A stretch of DNA of 64,000 bases, from assembly GCF_000720455.1 (NCBI RefSeq), contig NZ_JOAK01000016.1, positions 62,001-126,000 of the forward strand, read 5' to 3'. The first letter of the stretch is position 1; the number at the start of each line of letters is the position of its first letter. This document shows positions 34,894 through 43,799 of this stretch, one piece after another. This stretch comes from Streptomyces virginiae (GTDB lineage: Bacteria > Actinomycetota > Actinomycetes > Streptomycetales > Streptomycetaceae). The notes beneath the pieces were generated by a model, which saw only the letters and a list, made by a program, of their open reading frames with translations, was not told the origin of the DNA and ran no database searches. The position numbers and the translations under genes are program-made.

Positions 34894-36090
34894 TCAGGTG
34901 CTCGCGAGGCTTTGCCGCCCCGACCGGAGATCGGCCAGGAGGCGGCCGGCGTCCGTGAGGAGCGTGCCCTGCAAGGCGTGCACTGCCGGAGAGGCTTCCG
35001 GGGCGGTCCGTTCCTGCCGTTGCACGAGGTCGAGTTCTGCGGCTGCCCGGTCGGTCTTCGCGTCGAGGACGTTCGGACTGACGTGGGCCGCCTTGCCGAT
35101 TTCCTCCAGCACCGTGGCCACAGCGCGCAGGACAGCGCTGAAGCGGGGCCGGAAAGACGCCGGCAGGTTCCCCAGTTCCCCACTGTCGAGGGCGTAGTCC
35201 AGGGTCCGGGTCATGGAACGGAGGTGGTCCATGCTGCGTTCGGCGACCGTGATCGCTTCCCGGGCGCGGGGGAGGGCCTCGCCGGAGCCGCTGAGGGTTC
35301 GGCGAGGGTTCAAGCGGCCGTTTTCGATCTCGGCCTCGATGCTGTGGCGGATGCGCTCGCACTCCTCGGACAGGCTGCGCCAGTCGCGGCGCCACTGGCG
35401 CAGGTGGTCCCGATCGGGATCGCTCGCTTCGAGGGTGACCGCGAGGTCGTCGAGGCGCTGGGCCATGGTGGTGTACAGGTCGGTGACGGCTTGTTGCCGA
35501 TGGCCGGTGTGCCGGGCGGGAGCGAGGATGATGTGGGCGGCGAGGCCGCAGAGCGCGCCGATGCCCACGGACGCGATCAGGTGGCCGATGTAGTCGATCT
35601 GCCCCTGTCCGGAGGAGAACGCGAAGAAGCCGACGATGGCGACCTGGATGCCCTGCTGCCCGAAGCGCCGGACCCTGCCGATGCAGAGGGCGATGAGCGT
35701 GAGCAAGCCGAACGTCCAGCCGTGGATGCCGGCTACGGCCGCCAGGGTGGCGGCGAGCGTGGCTCCCGCTGCCACGGCCACCACGTACTGCAGACAGTCG
35801 CGGACCGATCGGTACACCGTTGCCTGAAGTGCCACCAACGCGGTGAACGGTGCGAACGTCGAAACGGCAGGAGGCAGCAGATGGCGCGCCAGCACCCAAG
35901 CCGCCATCGCCGCGACCACCGTCTTGGCGACGAGCAGCACCTCGTCGCGCTCACCCCCGGCTCCCCGCACCGCGCGGCGCAGATAGCCGGCTCGCTCCGT
36001 GACCGCCGACCAGATCCTTCGCGCCGTATCCACCCCTCTGAGCAAGATCGACCACCTCCGGTCTGCGCCTGCCCCGCCAACTGCGCTCAA
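34894..36090 (-). CDS. FUSC-family membrane protein (aromatic acid exporter-like)
   Basis: About 398 aa. The N-terminal half has five to six membrane helices (LLVAKTVVAAMAAWVLARHL, STFAPFTALVALQATVYRSV, YVVAVAAGATLAATLAAVAG, IGHLIASVGIGALCGLAAHI). The C-terminal half is a cytoplasmic helical domain rich in Arg/Glu, the layout of FUSC/ArAE proteins. The reading starts at a TTG at 36090; a downstream GTG (VDTARRIW) is an alternative, so the N-terminus is uncertain. Members export aromatic acids or contribute to envelope functions; the substrate here is unknown. A phosphatase gene lies upstream on the same strand, 111 nt away. Confidence 0.82.
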   Translation of the reverse strand: MSAVGGAGADRRWSILLRGVDTARRIWSAVTERAGYLRRAVRGAGGERDEVLLVAKTVVAAMAAWVLARHLLPPAVSTFAPFTALVALQATVYRSVRDCLQYVVAVAAGATLAATLAAVAGIHGWTFGLLTLIALCIGRVRRFGQQGIQVAIVGFFAFSSGQGQIDYIGHLIASVGIGALCGLAAHIILAPARHTGHRQQAVTDLYTTMAQRLDDLAVTLEASDPDRDHLRQWRRDWRSLSEECERIRHSIEAEIENGRLNPRRTLSGSGEALPRAREAITVAERSMDHLRSMTRTLDYALDSGELGNLPASFRPRFSAVLRAVATVLEEIGKAAHVSPNVLDAKTDRAAAELDLVQRQERTAPEASPAVHALQGTLLTDAGRLLADLRSGRQSLAST

Positions 36091-36201
36091 CGCTCAGATC
36101 TGCGTCACAAAGGCCTGGTCTGCGGAGAGCCGCGAAACGCGGCTCGGATCACGGCGACGAAGGAGTCCCGAGGCGCCGTGGCTGCTGTCGTCTCCGCACC
36201 G

Positions 36202-38079
36202 CTATGGCTGTGCGACCACGGGGGTACGCACGGCGAGCAGGACGACGTCGTCCTCGGGCGCCGGGTGAGCCAGCCGGTTGCTGATCCGGCGGAGCAATTC
36301 GTCCAGGGAACCGCCCCCGTGGCGGGCCAGCAGGGCGATGAGCTGTGCCACGGCCGCGTCCATGTCGTGACCGCGGCGTTCGACGAGCCCGTCGGTGTAG
36401 AGCAGGAGCGTCGAGCCCGGTTGCAGGGGGCGTCGGTGCTCCGTGCGGTCGAAGGCCCCGAGCGACCGGTGCAGCAGCACGTCGTGTTCCAGCAGCTGGG
36501 TCACGTGCCCGTCGGGAGCGCGGAGCAGGGGCGGCGGGTGGCCGGCGTTGGACCAGGTCAGCGTCCAGTCGGGGCTGCCGTCGACGGGGTCGAGGCGGGC
36601 GTGCACGAGGGTGCCGCTGGTCTCCAGGGGCAGGATCGAACAGGCCGCGTCGAGGGCGGCCAGAGCGGCGGCCGGGCTGTAGGGCGGATGGTCGAGGGTG
36701 GCCTGCCGCAGCATGCTGCGGATCTGCCCCATGATCGTGGCGGCGTGCATGTCGTGGCCGGTGATGTCGCCGACCGTGACCATCAGCGCCGAGGTCTCAC
36801 CGTCCGAGTTGGCCGCACGGGGCAGGTGATAGGCGTCGTACCAGTCTCCGCCGATCATGTGGTCGTCCGCGGCCGGCTGGTACAGGGCGCTGATCTCGAC
36901 GCCGTCGGCGAGGGGGAGGTCGGTGAGCATGGCGGCCTGGAGCTGCCGGGCGACCGAGATCCGTTCGTCCAGGTACAGGGCACGTTCCACCGCCTGCGCG
37001 ACGTAGCCGGACGCGGCGGTGAGGGTTGCCCGCTCGGTGACGTCCACCTCGTGCCGCTTGGCCCAGCAGATCGCGAGCACGCCCAGGAGGGCGCGGCTGC
37101 CCCAGAGCGGCAGGCACAGCGCGGTGGTGAAGCCCATGCGGTCGAAGAAGCGGACCGCCACGGGGCTGTACCCGGCGACGAGCGTCTCGCGGTCGGGAAC
37201 GAACACCGCCCTCCGATCCCGCATGACCCTGGCGCTCGGGAACGCAGCGTCCACGGACAGCGTGAGGACTTCCTGTTCCACCGAGTGTTCGATGTCAGGG
37301 TCGGCGACCCGGTGCAGTTCGTCCTTGTCCGCGACCAGCAGGCCGACATAGGAGGGCTTCCCGGCGCCGACGAAGAGGTCCCGCACCCGTCGTCGGACGT
37401 CCTCCAGCCCGGAGGTCTGGGCCAGTTCCTCAGACGCCCGCAGTAGCAGCTCAGCGTGGTCCAGTCCGGCCTGGGCCTCTTGTTCCAGACGCTGGGCATC
37501 GCGCCGGGCGTGTTCGGCGGCGGCGCGAGCGGTTTCCAGGACCTGCTGTGCGGACCGGCTCTTGGCCGACAGGATGCGCAGGCACAGCTCGGCGGAGCAG
37601 GCCGCGGCCAGATCGTCGAGGTCGGACAGTTCGCCCTGCTGCCAGGACCGTGGCTGATGATCGATGGCGCACAGGGAGCCCAGGACGAGACCGTCGGTGT
37701 CTCTCAGTGGAATGCCCGCGTAAGCGACGACCCCAAGGTCCGTGACGGCCGGATTGGTGCGGAGCCGCTCGTCGGCGCGTGCGTCCGGCACCACGAGGGG
37801 CTGACCGGAAGCCACCACGTACCGGCACAGCGAATGCGACAGCGGAAGTGCGCGGCGCCCGGCCCAGGGCTCCGGCAGACCGATCAGTCCGGGCAGGATC
37901 TGCCGGTTCTCTTCGACCAGCGAAACGAAGGCCACCGGCACGCCCAGCACTCGTGAAACCAGCCGGGCGAACCGGTCCATCCCGGTATCGGAGGCAGCCG
38001 TGAGGCCGACCCACCGCAGTACCCCTTGCTGGGCGGCGTTGATCGGGTCAGCCTCCGTCTCCCGGCCCGGCTCTCGCAT
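36202..38079 (-). CDS. Dual-GAF SpoIIE PP2C-type phosphatase
   Basis: A 625-aa signalling phosphatase. A first GAF (residues about 25-180: RFARLVSRVLGVPVAFVSLV, YAGIPLRDTDGLVLGSLCAI) is followed by a coiled-coil helix (about 185-230, Ala/Glu/Arg-rich). A second GAF (about 230-380) and a SpoIIE PP2C domain (about 390-620) come next, with DDHMIGGDWYDAYHLP, VGDITGHDMHAATIMGQIRS, SNAGHPPPLLRAPDG, LLYTDGLVERRG and the final PEDDVVLLAVR. The metal-binding Asp residues are present. The ATG at 38079 follows GGAGGG, which rejects the longer reading. Which signal the GAF domains sense cannot be told. Confidence 0.9.
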   Translation of the reverse strand: MREPGRETEADPINAAQQGVLRWVGLTAASDTGMDRFARLVSRVLGVPVAFVSLVEENRQILPGLIGLPEPWAGRRALPLSHSLCRYVVASGQPLVVPDARADERLRTNPAVTDLGVVAYAGIPLRDTDGLVLGSLCAIDHQPRSWQQGELSDLDDLAAACSAELCLRILSAKSRSAQQVLETARAAAEHARRDAQRLEQEAQAGLDHAELLLRASEELAQTSGLEDVRRRVRDLFVGAGKPSYVGLLVADKDELHRVADPDIEHSVEQEVLTLSVDAAFPSARVMRDRRAVFVPDRETLVAGYSPVAVRFFDRMGFTTALCLPLWGSRALLGVLAICWAKRHEVDVTERATLTAASGYVAQAVERALYLDERISVARQLQAAMLTDLPLADGVEISALYQPAADDHMIGGDWYDAYHLPRAANSDGETSALMVTVGDITGHDMHAATIMGQIRSMLRQATLDHPPYSPAAALAALDAACSILPLETSGTLVHARLDPVDGSPDWTLTWSNAGHPPPLLRAPDGHVTQLLEHDVLLHRSLGAFDRTEHRRPLQPGSTLLLYTDGLVERRGHDMDAAVAQLIALLARHGGGSLDELLRRISNRLAHPAPEDDVVLLAVRTPVVAQP

Positions 38080-38322
38080 GTGCCCTCCGGTCCTGCTCGT
38101 CCCGCGGCCCCCATGGCATCGTAGGCCAGTTGGGCGATGCCGGTCGTGCCATGCCGGGGCTGCCAGGCGCGGCGAAACCGGGCTGTCGGCCGACCGCAGG
38201 GGAGGGCGCCTGGTCCGGAGCCGACGCGACCGCTGCGGTGGACGGTGGGACGATGGGAAGACCGACGGCAAACGCGCAGGTCCCTATGCGCGCCGTTCCC
38301 GAACCGGACAGCAGGCCAGGCC

Positions 38323-38712
38323 ATGACGAAACAGCCGAAGCCGTCCCAGCCGAAGCACGGCGAGGGACCGAGTCCCCACGAGGGCACCAAGCAGCACGGC
38401 TGGTCCCCCGATGTGGACGAAACCCGTCAGCAGGAGAACCCGAGCGCCCATCGTTCCTTCCACCCGGACACATACGCGCCGGCCAAGGGCCCCGGACGTA
38501 CCGTTTCCAAGGAAGAGGCCGGAAACCCCCACGGCAAGCCGGTCAAGAGCCACGGCACACGAGGCGAGGACCAGAGCAAGGGCTCCGGGGAGAAGGGCAT
38601 GCACGACCAGGGCCCCCGCGGCCGCTCCCAGCGGCCCAGCGGAACGAAGGACGCGTCCGCCACGACGGGCGTGGACCCTCAGGACCCGCCCGGCAAGCGC
38701 AGCGCCGGCTAG
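38323..38712 (+). CDS. Hydrophilic, probably disordered conserved protein
   Basis: A 129-aa protein with almost no hydrophobic core, very rich in Lys, Gly, Pro, His and Gln (TKQPKPSQPKHGEGPSPHEG). A more conserved-looking core reads SAHRSFHPDTYAPAKGPG. Composition resembles hydrophilins/stress-protective actinobacterial proteins. The ATG at 38323 follows a weak AGGCCAGG. No domain is recognised; stress protection is inference from composition and neighbours. Confidence 0.6.
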   Translation: MTKQPKPSQPKHGEGPSPHEGTKQHGWSPDVDETRQQENPSAHRSFHPDTYAPAKGPGRTVSKEEAGNPHGKPVKSHGTRGEDQSKGSGEKGMHDQGPRGRSQRPSGTKDASATTGVDPQDPPGKRSAG

Positions 38713-38863
38713 CGGTTTTCCGGCACCAACGAGTGCACCGGGTCGTGTGAAACCGTAGTACCTCCTTCCTGCTGCACGCGCGCAGGCGACGGCCCGAGGC
38801 GCCGGCAACGAGGCGGGGCACCCTCCGCGTTCGCATTCTCCTGTCCACGAGAAGGACTTGCTC

Positions 38864-39316
38864 ATGGCCGTACGGAACCAGCTGATCCACCGTTCGCCGT
38901 CGGCTGTCTGGGCGGTACTCGCGGATCCAAGCCGCTACGGGGAGTGGGTGGTGGGACCATCCGAGTCCACGCCACTTGATCAGGCCTGGCCCGAGGTCGG
39001 CTCCCGGCTTCTCTACACCGTGCGACTGGGCCCCTGGTCGGCCGAGGGGGTGACTACGGTCCGGCACCAGGTGCCAGGCCGTGAACTTGAACTGGAGGCA
39101 TCGTTCAAGGCCTTGGGCACGGCGAGGATCTTCCTGCAACTCCGGCCGTGGGGCGAGGAGACGCTCGTCGTATGCGACGAGCACCCGTTGCGCGGCCTGG
39201 GCGGCACTCTCCACAACCCCGTGAGCGAGGTGGCGCTCCAGCTCCGGCACCGGGGCATGCTGGCCCGCCTGGCCAGGCTCGTCGAGAACGACCCCCGCAA
39301 GGTCCGTCATGCCTGA
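38864..39316 (+). CDS. SRPBCC (START/Bet v1-like) family protein
   Basis: A 150-aa protein with the SRPBCC layout: an N-terminal strand and helix (LIHRSPSAVWAVLADPSRYG), a central beta-sheet (GSRLLYTVRLGPWSAEG), VVCDEHPLRGLGG, then the long C-terminal helix ALQLRHRGMLARLARLVEND. GAAGGA precedes the ATG at 38864. Its stop overlaps the start of the phytoene desaturase-like gene by 8 nt, so the two are coupled. These proteins bind lipids or polyketides, so it may deliver a hydrophobic substrate to the neighbouring oxidoreductase. Confidence 0.82.
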   Translation: MAVRNQLIHRSPSAVWAVLADPSRYGEWVVGPSESTPLDQAWPEVGSRLLYTVRLGPWSAEGVTTVRHQVPGRELELEASFKALGTARIFLQLRPWGEETLVVCDEHPLRGLGGTLHNPVSEVALQLRHRGMLARLARLVENDPRKVRHA

Positions 39317-40898
39317 CGCGGTGGTGATCGGCGCAGGCCCGAACGGGCTGGTGGCCGCGAACCTCCTGGTCGACGCGGGATGGAGCGTGGAGGTCCTGGA
39401 GGCACAGCAGGAGCCCGGCGGAGCCGTGCGCAGCGACCGCGGTGTCCATCCGGACTACGTGTCGGACCTCTTCAGTGCCTTCTACCCGCTGGCCGCGGCC
39501 TCCCCGGTGCTCGCGCGCCTCGACCTCGCCGCGGAGGGCCTGCGATGGAGCCACGCCCCGTCCGTACTGGCCCACCCGCTCCGGACCGGACGGTGCGCGG
39601 TGCTGGAGCGTCGTATGGAGGAGACGGCAGCCGGGCTGGGGGAGTTCGCTGCGGCCGACGCGGACGCCTGGCGCGACATGTACGAGGCGTGGAGCCGTGT
39701 CGGCCCGGACCTCGTGCAGGCCCTGTTCACCCCCTTCCCGCCGGTCCGCTCCGGGCTCCGTCTGGCAGCCGGCCTCCGCGCCGCAGGGGGGCTGCGGCTG
39801 GCCCGGAACCTGGCCCTGCCGGTGCGCCGCCTGGGCGAGGAGGAGTTCGCCGGGGACGGGGGCCGGCTCCTGCTGGCCGGCAACGCCCTGCACGCAGACC
39901 TGGCCCCGGAGGCCGTCGGCAGCGGCGGCTTCGGCTGGCTGATGTCGATGCTCGGCCAGAGCCACGGCTTCCCCGTGCCCGTGGGTGGCGCCCGCGCGCT
40001 GACCGAGGCGCTCGTGAACCGCCTCAGGCGCCGAGGGGGCGTCCTGCGCTGCGGGGAGCGCGTCGCCTCCGTCGCCGTACGCGGTGGCACGGCGGTCGGG
40101 GTGAGGACCGCGAGCGGGGAGACCGTGAGCGCGCGACGGGCCGTACTGGCCGACACGTCCGCTCCGGCTCTGTACCGGGACCTCGTCGGCGAAGAACACC
40201 TACCGTCCCGCCTCCTGCGGGACCTGGAACGCTTTCAGTGGGATTTTGCGACGTTCAAGGTCGACTGGGCACTGACCGGCTCGGTGCCGTGGACGGCCCC
40301 GCAGGCTGCCGGAGCGGGGACGGTCCACGTGGCCGACGGCGTGGACGGCCTGACCCGGTTCGCCTCGCAGATCGCCATGGGACAGGTTCCCGACGAGCCG
40401 TTCGCCCTGTTCGGCCAGATGACCACGGCGGATCCCAGTCGCTCACCGGCCGGCACGGAATCGGCCTGGGCCTACACCCATCTTCCGCAGCGCATCACCT
40501 CCGACGCGGGCCCCGACCGCATCACCGGCCGCTGGGATGCCCGCGAACAGGAAGCCATGGCCGACCGCATCGAAGCGCAGGTGGAACGGTTCGCACCGGG
40601 CTTCCGCGCCCGGATCGCCGCGCGCCGGATCCTGGCCCCCACCACCCTCCAGGCCATGAACGAGAACCTCCACAACGGCGCCGTCAACAACGGCACCACC
40701 GCGATGCACCAGCAGGCGATCTTCCGCCCCACCCCGGGCACCGGCCGCCCCGAGACCCCCGTCAAGAACCTCTACCTCGCCTCCGCGGCCGCCCACCCCG
40801 GCGGCGGCGTCCACGGTGCCCCGGGCGCGAACGCCGCCCGGGCCGCTCTGCGACGCCACGGGCTCCACCCCCTCCTGCACCGCGCCCAACGCACATGA
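39309..40898 (+). CDS. Phytoene desaturase-like FAD oxidoreductase
   Basis: A 529-aa flavoprotein of the CrtI/NAD(P)-FAD amine-oxidase-like superfamily. The FAD motif is AVVIGAGPNGLVAANLLVDAG, with the second segment VEVLEAQQEPGGAVRSD. The conserved C-terminal motif is NLYLASAAAHPGGGVHGAPG. The family includes carotenoid desaturases, but many actinobacterial members act on unknown substrates, and no carotenoid genes (crtE, crtB) are in the window. It overlaps the SRPBCC gene by 8 nt and is probably co-translated. Carotenoid formation is not claimed; an isoprenoid or lipid substrate is inferred. Confidence 0.85.
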   Translation: MPDAVVIGAGPNGLVAANLLVDAGWSVEVLEAQQEPGGAVRSDRGVHPDYVSDLFSAFYPLAAASPVLARLDLAAEGLRWSHAPSVLAHPLRTGRCAVLERRMEETAAGLGEFAAADADAWRDMYEAWSRVGPDLVQALFTPFPPVRSGLRLAAGLRAAGGLRLARNLALPVRRLGEEEFAGDGGRLLLAGNALHADLAPEAVGSGGFGWLMSMLGQSHGFPVPVGGARALTEALVNRLRRRGGVLRCGERVASVAVRGGTAVGVRTASGETVSARRAVLADTSAPALYRDLVGEEHLPSRLLRDLERFQWDFATFKVDWALTGSVPWTAPQAAGAGTVHVADGVDGLTRFASQIAMGQVPDEPFALFGQMTTADPSRSPAGTESAWAYTHLPQRITSDAGPDRITGRWDAREQEAMADRIEAQVERFAPGFRARIAARRILAPTTLQAMNENLHNGAVNNGTTAMHQQAIFRPTPGTGRPETPVKNLYLASAAAHPGGGVHGAPGANAARAALRRHGLHPLLHRAQRT

Positions 40899-41152
40899 GC
40901 CGGCCACCCGGCTCGCCTCACTCTCCTGTACACGTCGCGTCAGAGGAAACTGCCCGGATGCTCCGGCGTCGGAGAGGAAGCCGGAGGCGGACGGCAGTGC
41001 CGCAGGGATGTCGAGGCTCACAACCGGTTCGCCCAGGTCCGGAGACGGCTGCCGCGCGCCACGCTCCGTAGTCAACGAGATGCGAGATGTGACAACGCGT
41101 GCGAGCGTGAGAGGGAGGCACGAACGCCTCCCCACCCGAAGGAGTTGCCGTC

Positions 41153-41347
41153 ATGGGCGGTATGCAGGACAAGCGCCAAGAGCCGGGCAAGGGCCGCGAG
41201 GAACAGCAGCGTCCGCAGCGCCCTGGCCAGGACCCGATGCACCCCGGGCCTGCCCGGCCGTCCCGTCAGCCGGGCCGCGAGGAGAAGACGCACCGTCGCG
41301 AGGGTGACCTCCTGCGCGAAGAGGACCTGCGCGACGAGAACCTCTGA
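41153..41347 (+). CDS. Small charged protein, tandem copy 1
   Basis: A 64-aa highly polar protein: a KRQEPGKGREEQQRPQRPGQ-like N-terminus, then Pro/His/Arg, ending in HRREGDLLREEDLRDENL. The ATG has AAGGAG upstream. It matches the 66-aa protein at 41556-41756 in its first 15 and last 20 residues (DKxQEPGKGRE... and DDLLREEDLxDEx L), so the two arose by tandem duplication. A hairpin terminator follows. Function unknown; the charged composition suggests disorder. Confidence 0.7.
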   Translation: MGGMQDKRQEPGKGREEQQRPQRPGQDPMHPGPARPSRQPGREEKTHRREGDLLREEDLRDENL

Positions 41348-41369
41348 CCGAGGGTCACCCCACGCACGC

Positions 41370-41409
41370 AGAGCCCGGCCGGAGCCCGTACTCGCCCCGG
41401 CCGGGCTCT
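41370..41409 (+). terminator. Hairpin terminator after small charged protein 1
   Basis: Perfect 13-bp arms AGAGCCCGGCCGG/CCGGCCGGGCTCT with a 14-nt loop, 22 nt after the stop at 41347. Confidence 0.7.
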
Positions 41410-41555
41410 GTCAGGTCCCGGTTCGCTCCGCGGGGCCGGCGGGGGGCGTCAGCCGTGTGCCTCGCTTCGCGGTCGACGTGATGCAGACCCTCGCGGCGCG
41501 TGTCAGCGTGATCGGAGAGGAACCCGTACCCCACGCATCCAGAGGAGTGGCCGTC

Positions 41556-41756
41556 ATGGACGGTAAGCACGACAAGCACCAGGAGCCGGGCAAGGGGCGC
41601 GAGGCGCAGGAACACCGTCGCCCCGGAGACCCCGCGCACCCCCAGCCCGGCAGGTCCTCCCGCGAGAAGGGACACAAGTCCGGGCAGAAGGAGACGTCGC
41701 GCCGCCGCGAGGACGATCTTCTGCGCGAAGAGGACCTGCACGACGAGGGGCTCTGA
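41556..41756 (+). CDS. Small charged protein, tandem copy 2
   Basis: A 66-aa paralog of the protein at 41153: GKHDKHQEPGKGREAQEHRR at the N-terminus and DDLLREEDLHDEGL at the end, with a Lys/Ser/Gln-rich middle (EKGHKSGQKETSRR). AGAGGAG sits 8 nt before the ATG; the leader GGCCGTCATGGACGG also resembles that of copy 1. An overlapping 203-aa reading starting at 41145 runs through copy 1 in another frame and is discarded. Function unknown. Confidence 0.7.
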   Translation: MDGKHDKHQEPGKGREAQEHRRPGDPAHPQPGRSSREKGHKSGQKETSRRREDDLLREEDLHDEGL

Positions 41757-41796
41757 CCGGCGCACCACTCGGGCACTCGCCGCTGAGGATGAGGGA

Positions 41797-42294
41797 TCAG
41801 CCCGCCGCCTCGGCGGCGCCGTCCTCAGGTTCGGGTGTCGTGGTGACGAGGATCTGAGTGGCCTGCGTGATGTTGTCGGCCCGGACGGCGCGGGCCATCG
41901 CTTCGCGGGCGGCGTCGGCGGTGGTGTCCGGGGGGACCACCAGCAGGGCGAAGTGATCGTTGTGGCCGCGCGTGACGAGGACGGTGTCGTCGCCGACGGG
42001 GTCGGCGTCGAGGTGCACGACCTGGCCGTCGATGACCAGGCGGGTCGGGACGTCCTGCCAGGCGGAGGTGTCCAGGCCGACCCGCGTGATGGGCCCGAGA
42101 TGTGCGGTCAGTGCCGTGATCAGGGCGGGCAGCTCGACGGTGACGTCCCTGGAGCGCGGCCACCAGGCGCCGTCCAGGAGCCCCTGGCGGGACCGCGTCG
42201 TTTCCAGCCGGAGCAGGGCGGCGCCCGGCCTGACCGCTTCGTGGATCGCGTCCGGGAGGAGCTTCGAAGGGTCGGGGTGGTCGGATGCGGCCAT
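41797..42294 (-). CDS. DUF5994 family protein (copy 1, minus strand)
   Basis: A 165-aa protein with the DUF5994 hallmark SRQGLLDGAWWPRSRDVTVE (residues 35-54), then PITRVGLDTSAWQDVP and VVHLDADPVGDDTVLVTRGH, ending in an Ala/Glu-rich tail. GGCGG lies just upstream of the ATG at 42294; a much longer open frame is ignored. It is transcribed away from a second DUF5994 gene across 319 nt. The family is restricted to actinobacteria and its function is unknown. No signal peptide is visible. Confidence 0.85.
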   Translation of the reverse strand: MAASDHPDPSKLLPDAIHEAVRPGAALLRLETTRSRQGLLDGAWWPRSRDVTVELPALITALTAHLGPITRVGLDTSAWQDVPTRLVIDGQVVHLDADPVGDDTVLVTRGHNDHFALLVVPPDTTADAAREAMARAVRADNITQATQILVTTTPEPEDGAAEAAG

Positions 42295-42613
42295 GGTGGT
42301 TCCGCCTGTCTCACGGTGCGGCGGCACCCCGTCCGACTGCCTGCGGCGGCGCCGAAAGGGCTGTTGAGCTGCGGAGCGTCTCCGTCGTTTCACGGTACTC
42401 CGCCCGCCCCCACGGTGCGGCGAGGGGGACCGGCTGCGCCGCTCTCGCCGTCTGCGCCGGAAAATACACTGGTCAGAAGCGGCTTCCTGGCTCGCGAACC
42501 GGAGTACGGTGAAGAGACCGGGAGTACCTCGCACACCCGCTCCCACGCGGACGTCGTTTCCGGCGATCACTGCACCGGGCCGTTCACGAACGGCCCGGGG
42601 ACGGGTCCGCGAC
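42295..42613. other. Divergent promoter region between DUF5994 genes
   Basis: 319 nt with no gene, carrying the promoters of both divergent DUF5994 genes. It has runs of relatively low GC (GAAAATACACTGGTCAGAAG, about 42460-42480) and a perfect hairpin near the plus-strand start. Confidence 0.5.
42575..42598 (+). repeat. Perfect inverted repeat in the leader of the plus-strand DUF5994 gene
   Basis: CCGGGCCGTTC and GAACGGCCCGG form 11-bp perfect arms with a 2-nt spacer, ending 15 nt before the ATG at 42614. It may be an operator or a leader hairpin that affects ribosome access. Confidence 0.5.
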
Positions 42614-43186
42614 ATGACCACGACCCTCGACCGCGCCGCGCAGCCGGCTGTTGTCCTGCGCCCGGCCCGACTGTCCCTCACCCCGAAGACCACCCTCGCA
42701 GGTCAACTGGACGGTGCCTGGTGGCCCCGCTCGCGTGACCTCGAAGCCGAGCTCCCTCCTCTCGCCGCCGCGTTGGACGAGACCTGGGGGCGCATCACCC
42801 GCGTCAGCGTGAACCCCAGCCGCTGGCCGGTCATCCCGCGCACGGTCGCCGTGGCCGGGCACCTGTTGCACGTGGGCTGGTTCACCGAACAGGACCCGGA
42901 CAAGCTGATCCTGCTCTCCTACACCGTCGGCCGCTGGGACCTCCTCGTCGTCCCGCCCGAGACCGAGCCCGCGGCCGCGGCCCGGCTGATGGCCGCCGCC
43001 GCGATCCCGGGCAGCGTCCTGGCCGCAGGCGTCCTGATGGCCAACGAAACCGTCATCGGACGTGGCGTCCGCGACGCGCGCCGTCGGGAAGCCGCCTGGG
43101 AGGACGAGGGCGGGGCCTGCATGTCCACCTTCGGTGAGCCGTTCGGACGAAGCGCCCTACCGCTGTCCGCGAACGGCTGGAGGTGA
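42614..43186 (+). CDS. DUF5994 family protein (copy 2, plus strand)
   Basis: A 190-aa protein with the same hallmark as copy 1: TTLAGQLDGAWWPRSRDLEA (residues 27-46), then GRITRVSVNPSRWPVIPR and HVGWFTEQDPDKLILLSYTV. A 45-residue polar C-terminal extension (RDARRREAAWEDEGG and onward) is absent from copy 1. The ATG at 42614 lies 15 nt after a perfect hairpin. The stop overlaps the next small gene by 4 nt (GTGA). Function unknown; the divergent pair suggests an old duplication. Confidence 0.85.
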   Translation: MTTTLDRAAQPAVVLRPARLSLTPKTTLAGQLDGAWWPRSRDLEAELPPLAAALDETWGRITRVSVNPSRWPVIPRTVAVAGHLLHVGWFTEQDPDKLILLSYTVGRWDLLVVPPETEPAAAARLMAAAAIPGSVLAAGVLMANETVIGRGVRDARRREAAWEDEGGACMSTFGEPFGRSALPLSANGWR

Positions 43187-43380
43187 GCTCCGTGGAGACC
43201 GTCGTCGTCATCGCCGTGATCATCCTCATGATCGGCATCGGAATGCGCTGGATCCACCTGCTGAACGCCCGGCACGACGCGCGGATCGAGGCCTACCGCT
43301 TCAGTGACCCCCTGCCGAGGCCCTCCGGCCTGCCGGACGACACCGGTCGTCGAGCCCACCACACGGGTGCCGGCCGGTGA
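43183..43380 (+). CDS. Small single-helix membrane protein
   Basis: A 65-aa protein with one N-terminal membrane helix (VETVVVIAVIILMIGIGMRW) and a polar cytoplasmic or external tail (HDARIEAYRFSDPLPRPSGL). The GTG at 43183 overlaps the stop of the DUF5994 gene and its own stop overlaps a further potential GTG, so it sits in a coupled gene string. An alternative GTG lies nine nt downstream. No family recognised. Confidence 0.6.
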   Translation: MSSVETVVVIAVIILMIGIGMRWIHLLNARHDARIEAYRFSDPLPRPSGLPDDTGRRAHHTGAGR

Positions 43381-43472
43381 GGAACACCTTCCTCCGACCG
43401 GGGGCAGCGGTCGGGGCGCCCCGGCGCCCCGCTCCGCCGGCCTCTCACCCCTCAGAAAGGGAACACGCCTAC

Positions 43473-43739
43473 GTGAAGTACATCGAGACCCAGACACTGC
43501 CCTCGCTCGGGCACGCCGAGGTCCGGATCATCGCGCATACCCCGGAAGCCGCCCGAGCGGTCGCGGAGGCGCTCCGCCGCTGCTTCGCAGGCGCGGAACA
43601 GCGCAGCTACCCCGCCCTCGACGGCAACACCCGCCTCCACCTCACCGTGGACACGGCGACCCCCTCTGGCCCCGCCCGCTCGTGGCTGGCCGCCAGCAGG
43701 ACCCCGGCCGGCACCGGCGCGCACTCCGACGAAATCTGA
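43473..43739 (+). CDS. Small conserved hypothetical protein
   Basis: An 88-aa protein: KYIETQTLPSLGHAEVRIIA, then an Ala/Arg-rich helix (ARAVAEALRRCFAGAEQRSY), then strands NTRLHLTVDTATP. The alpha/beta pattern could be a small ferredoxin-like fold. GAAAGGGA precedes the GTG at 43473, favouring it over the overlapping GTG at 43377. It is the third gene after the DUF5994 gene on the plus strand. Function unknown. Confidence 0.6.
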   Translation: MKYIETQTLPSLGHAEVRIIAHTPEAARAVAEALRRCFAGAEQRSYPALDGNTRLHLTVDTATPSGPARSWLAASRTPAGTGAHSDEI

Positions 43740-43799
43740 GAAGCCCCGACCGGCCCCGGAGCCCACCCCCAACCCACCCCCACACGAAAGGACGCGGTC

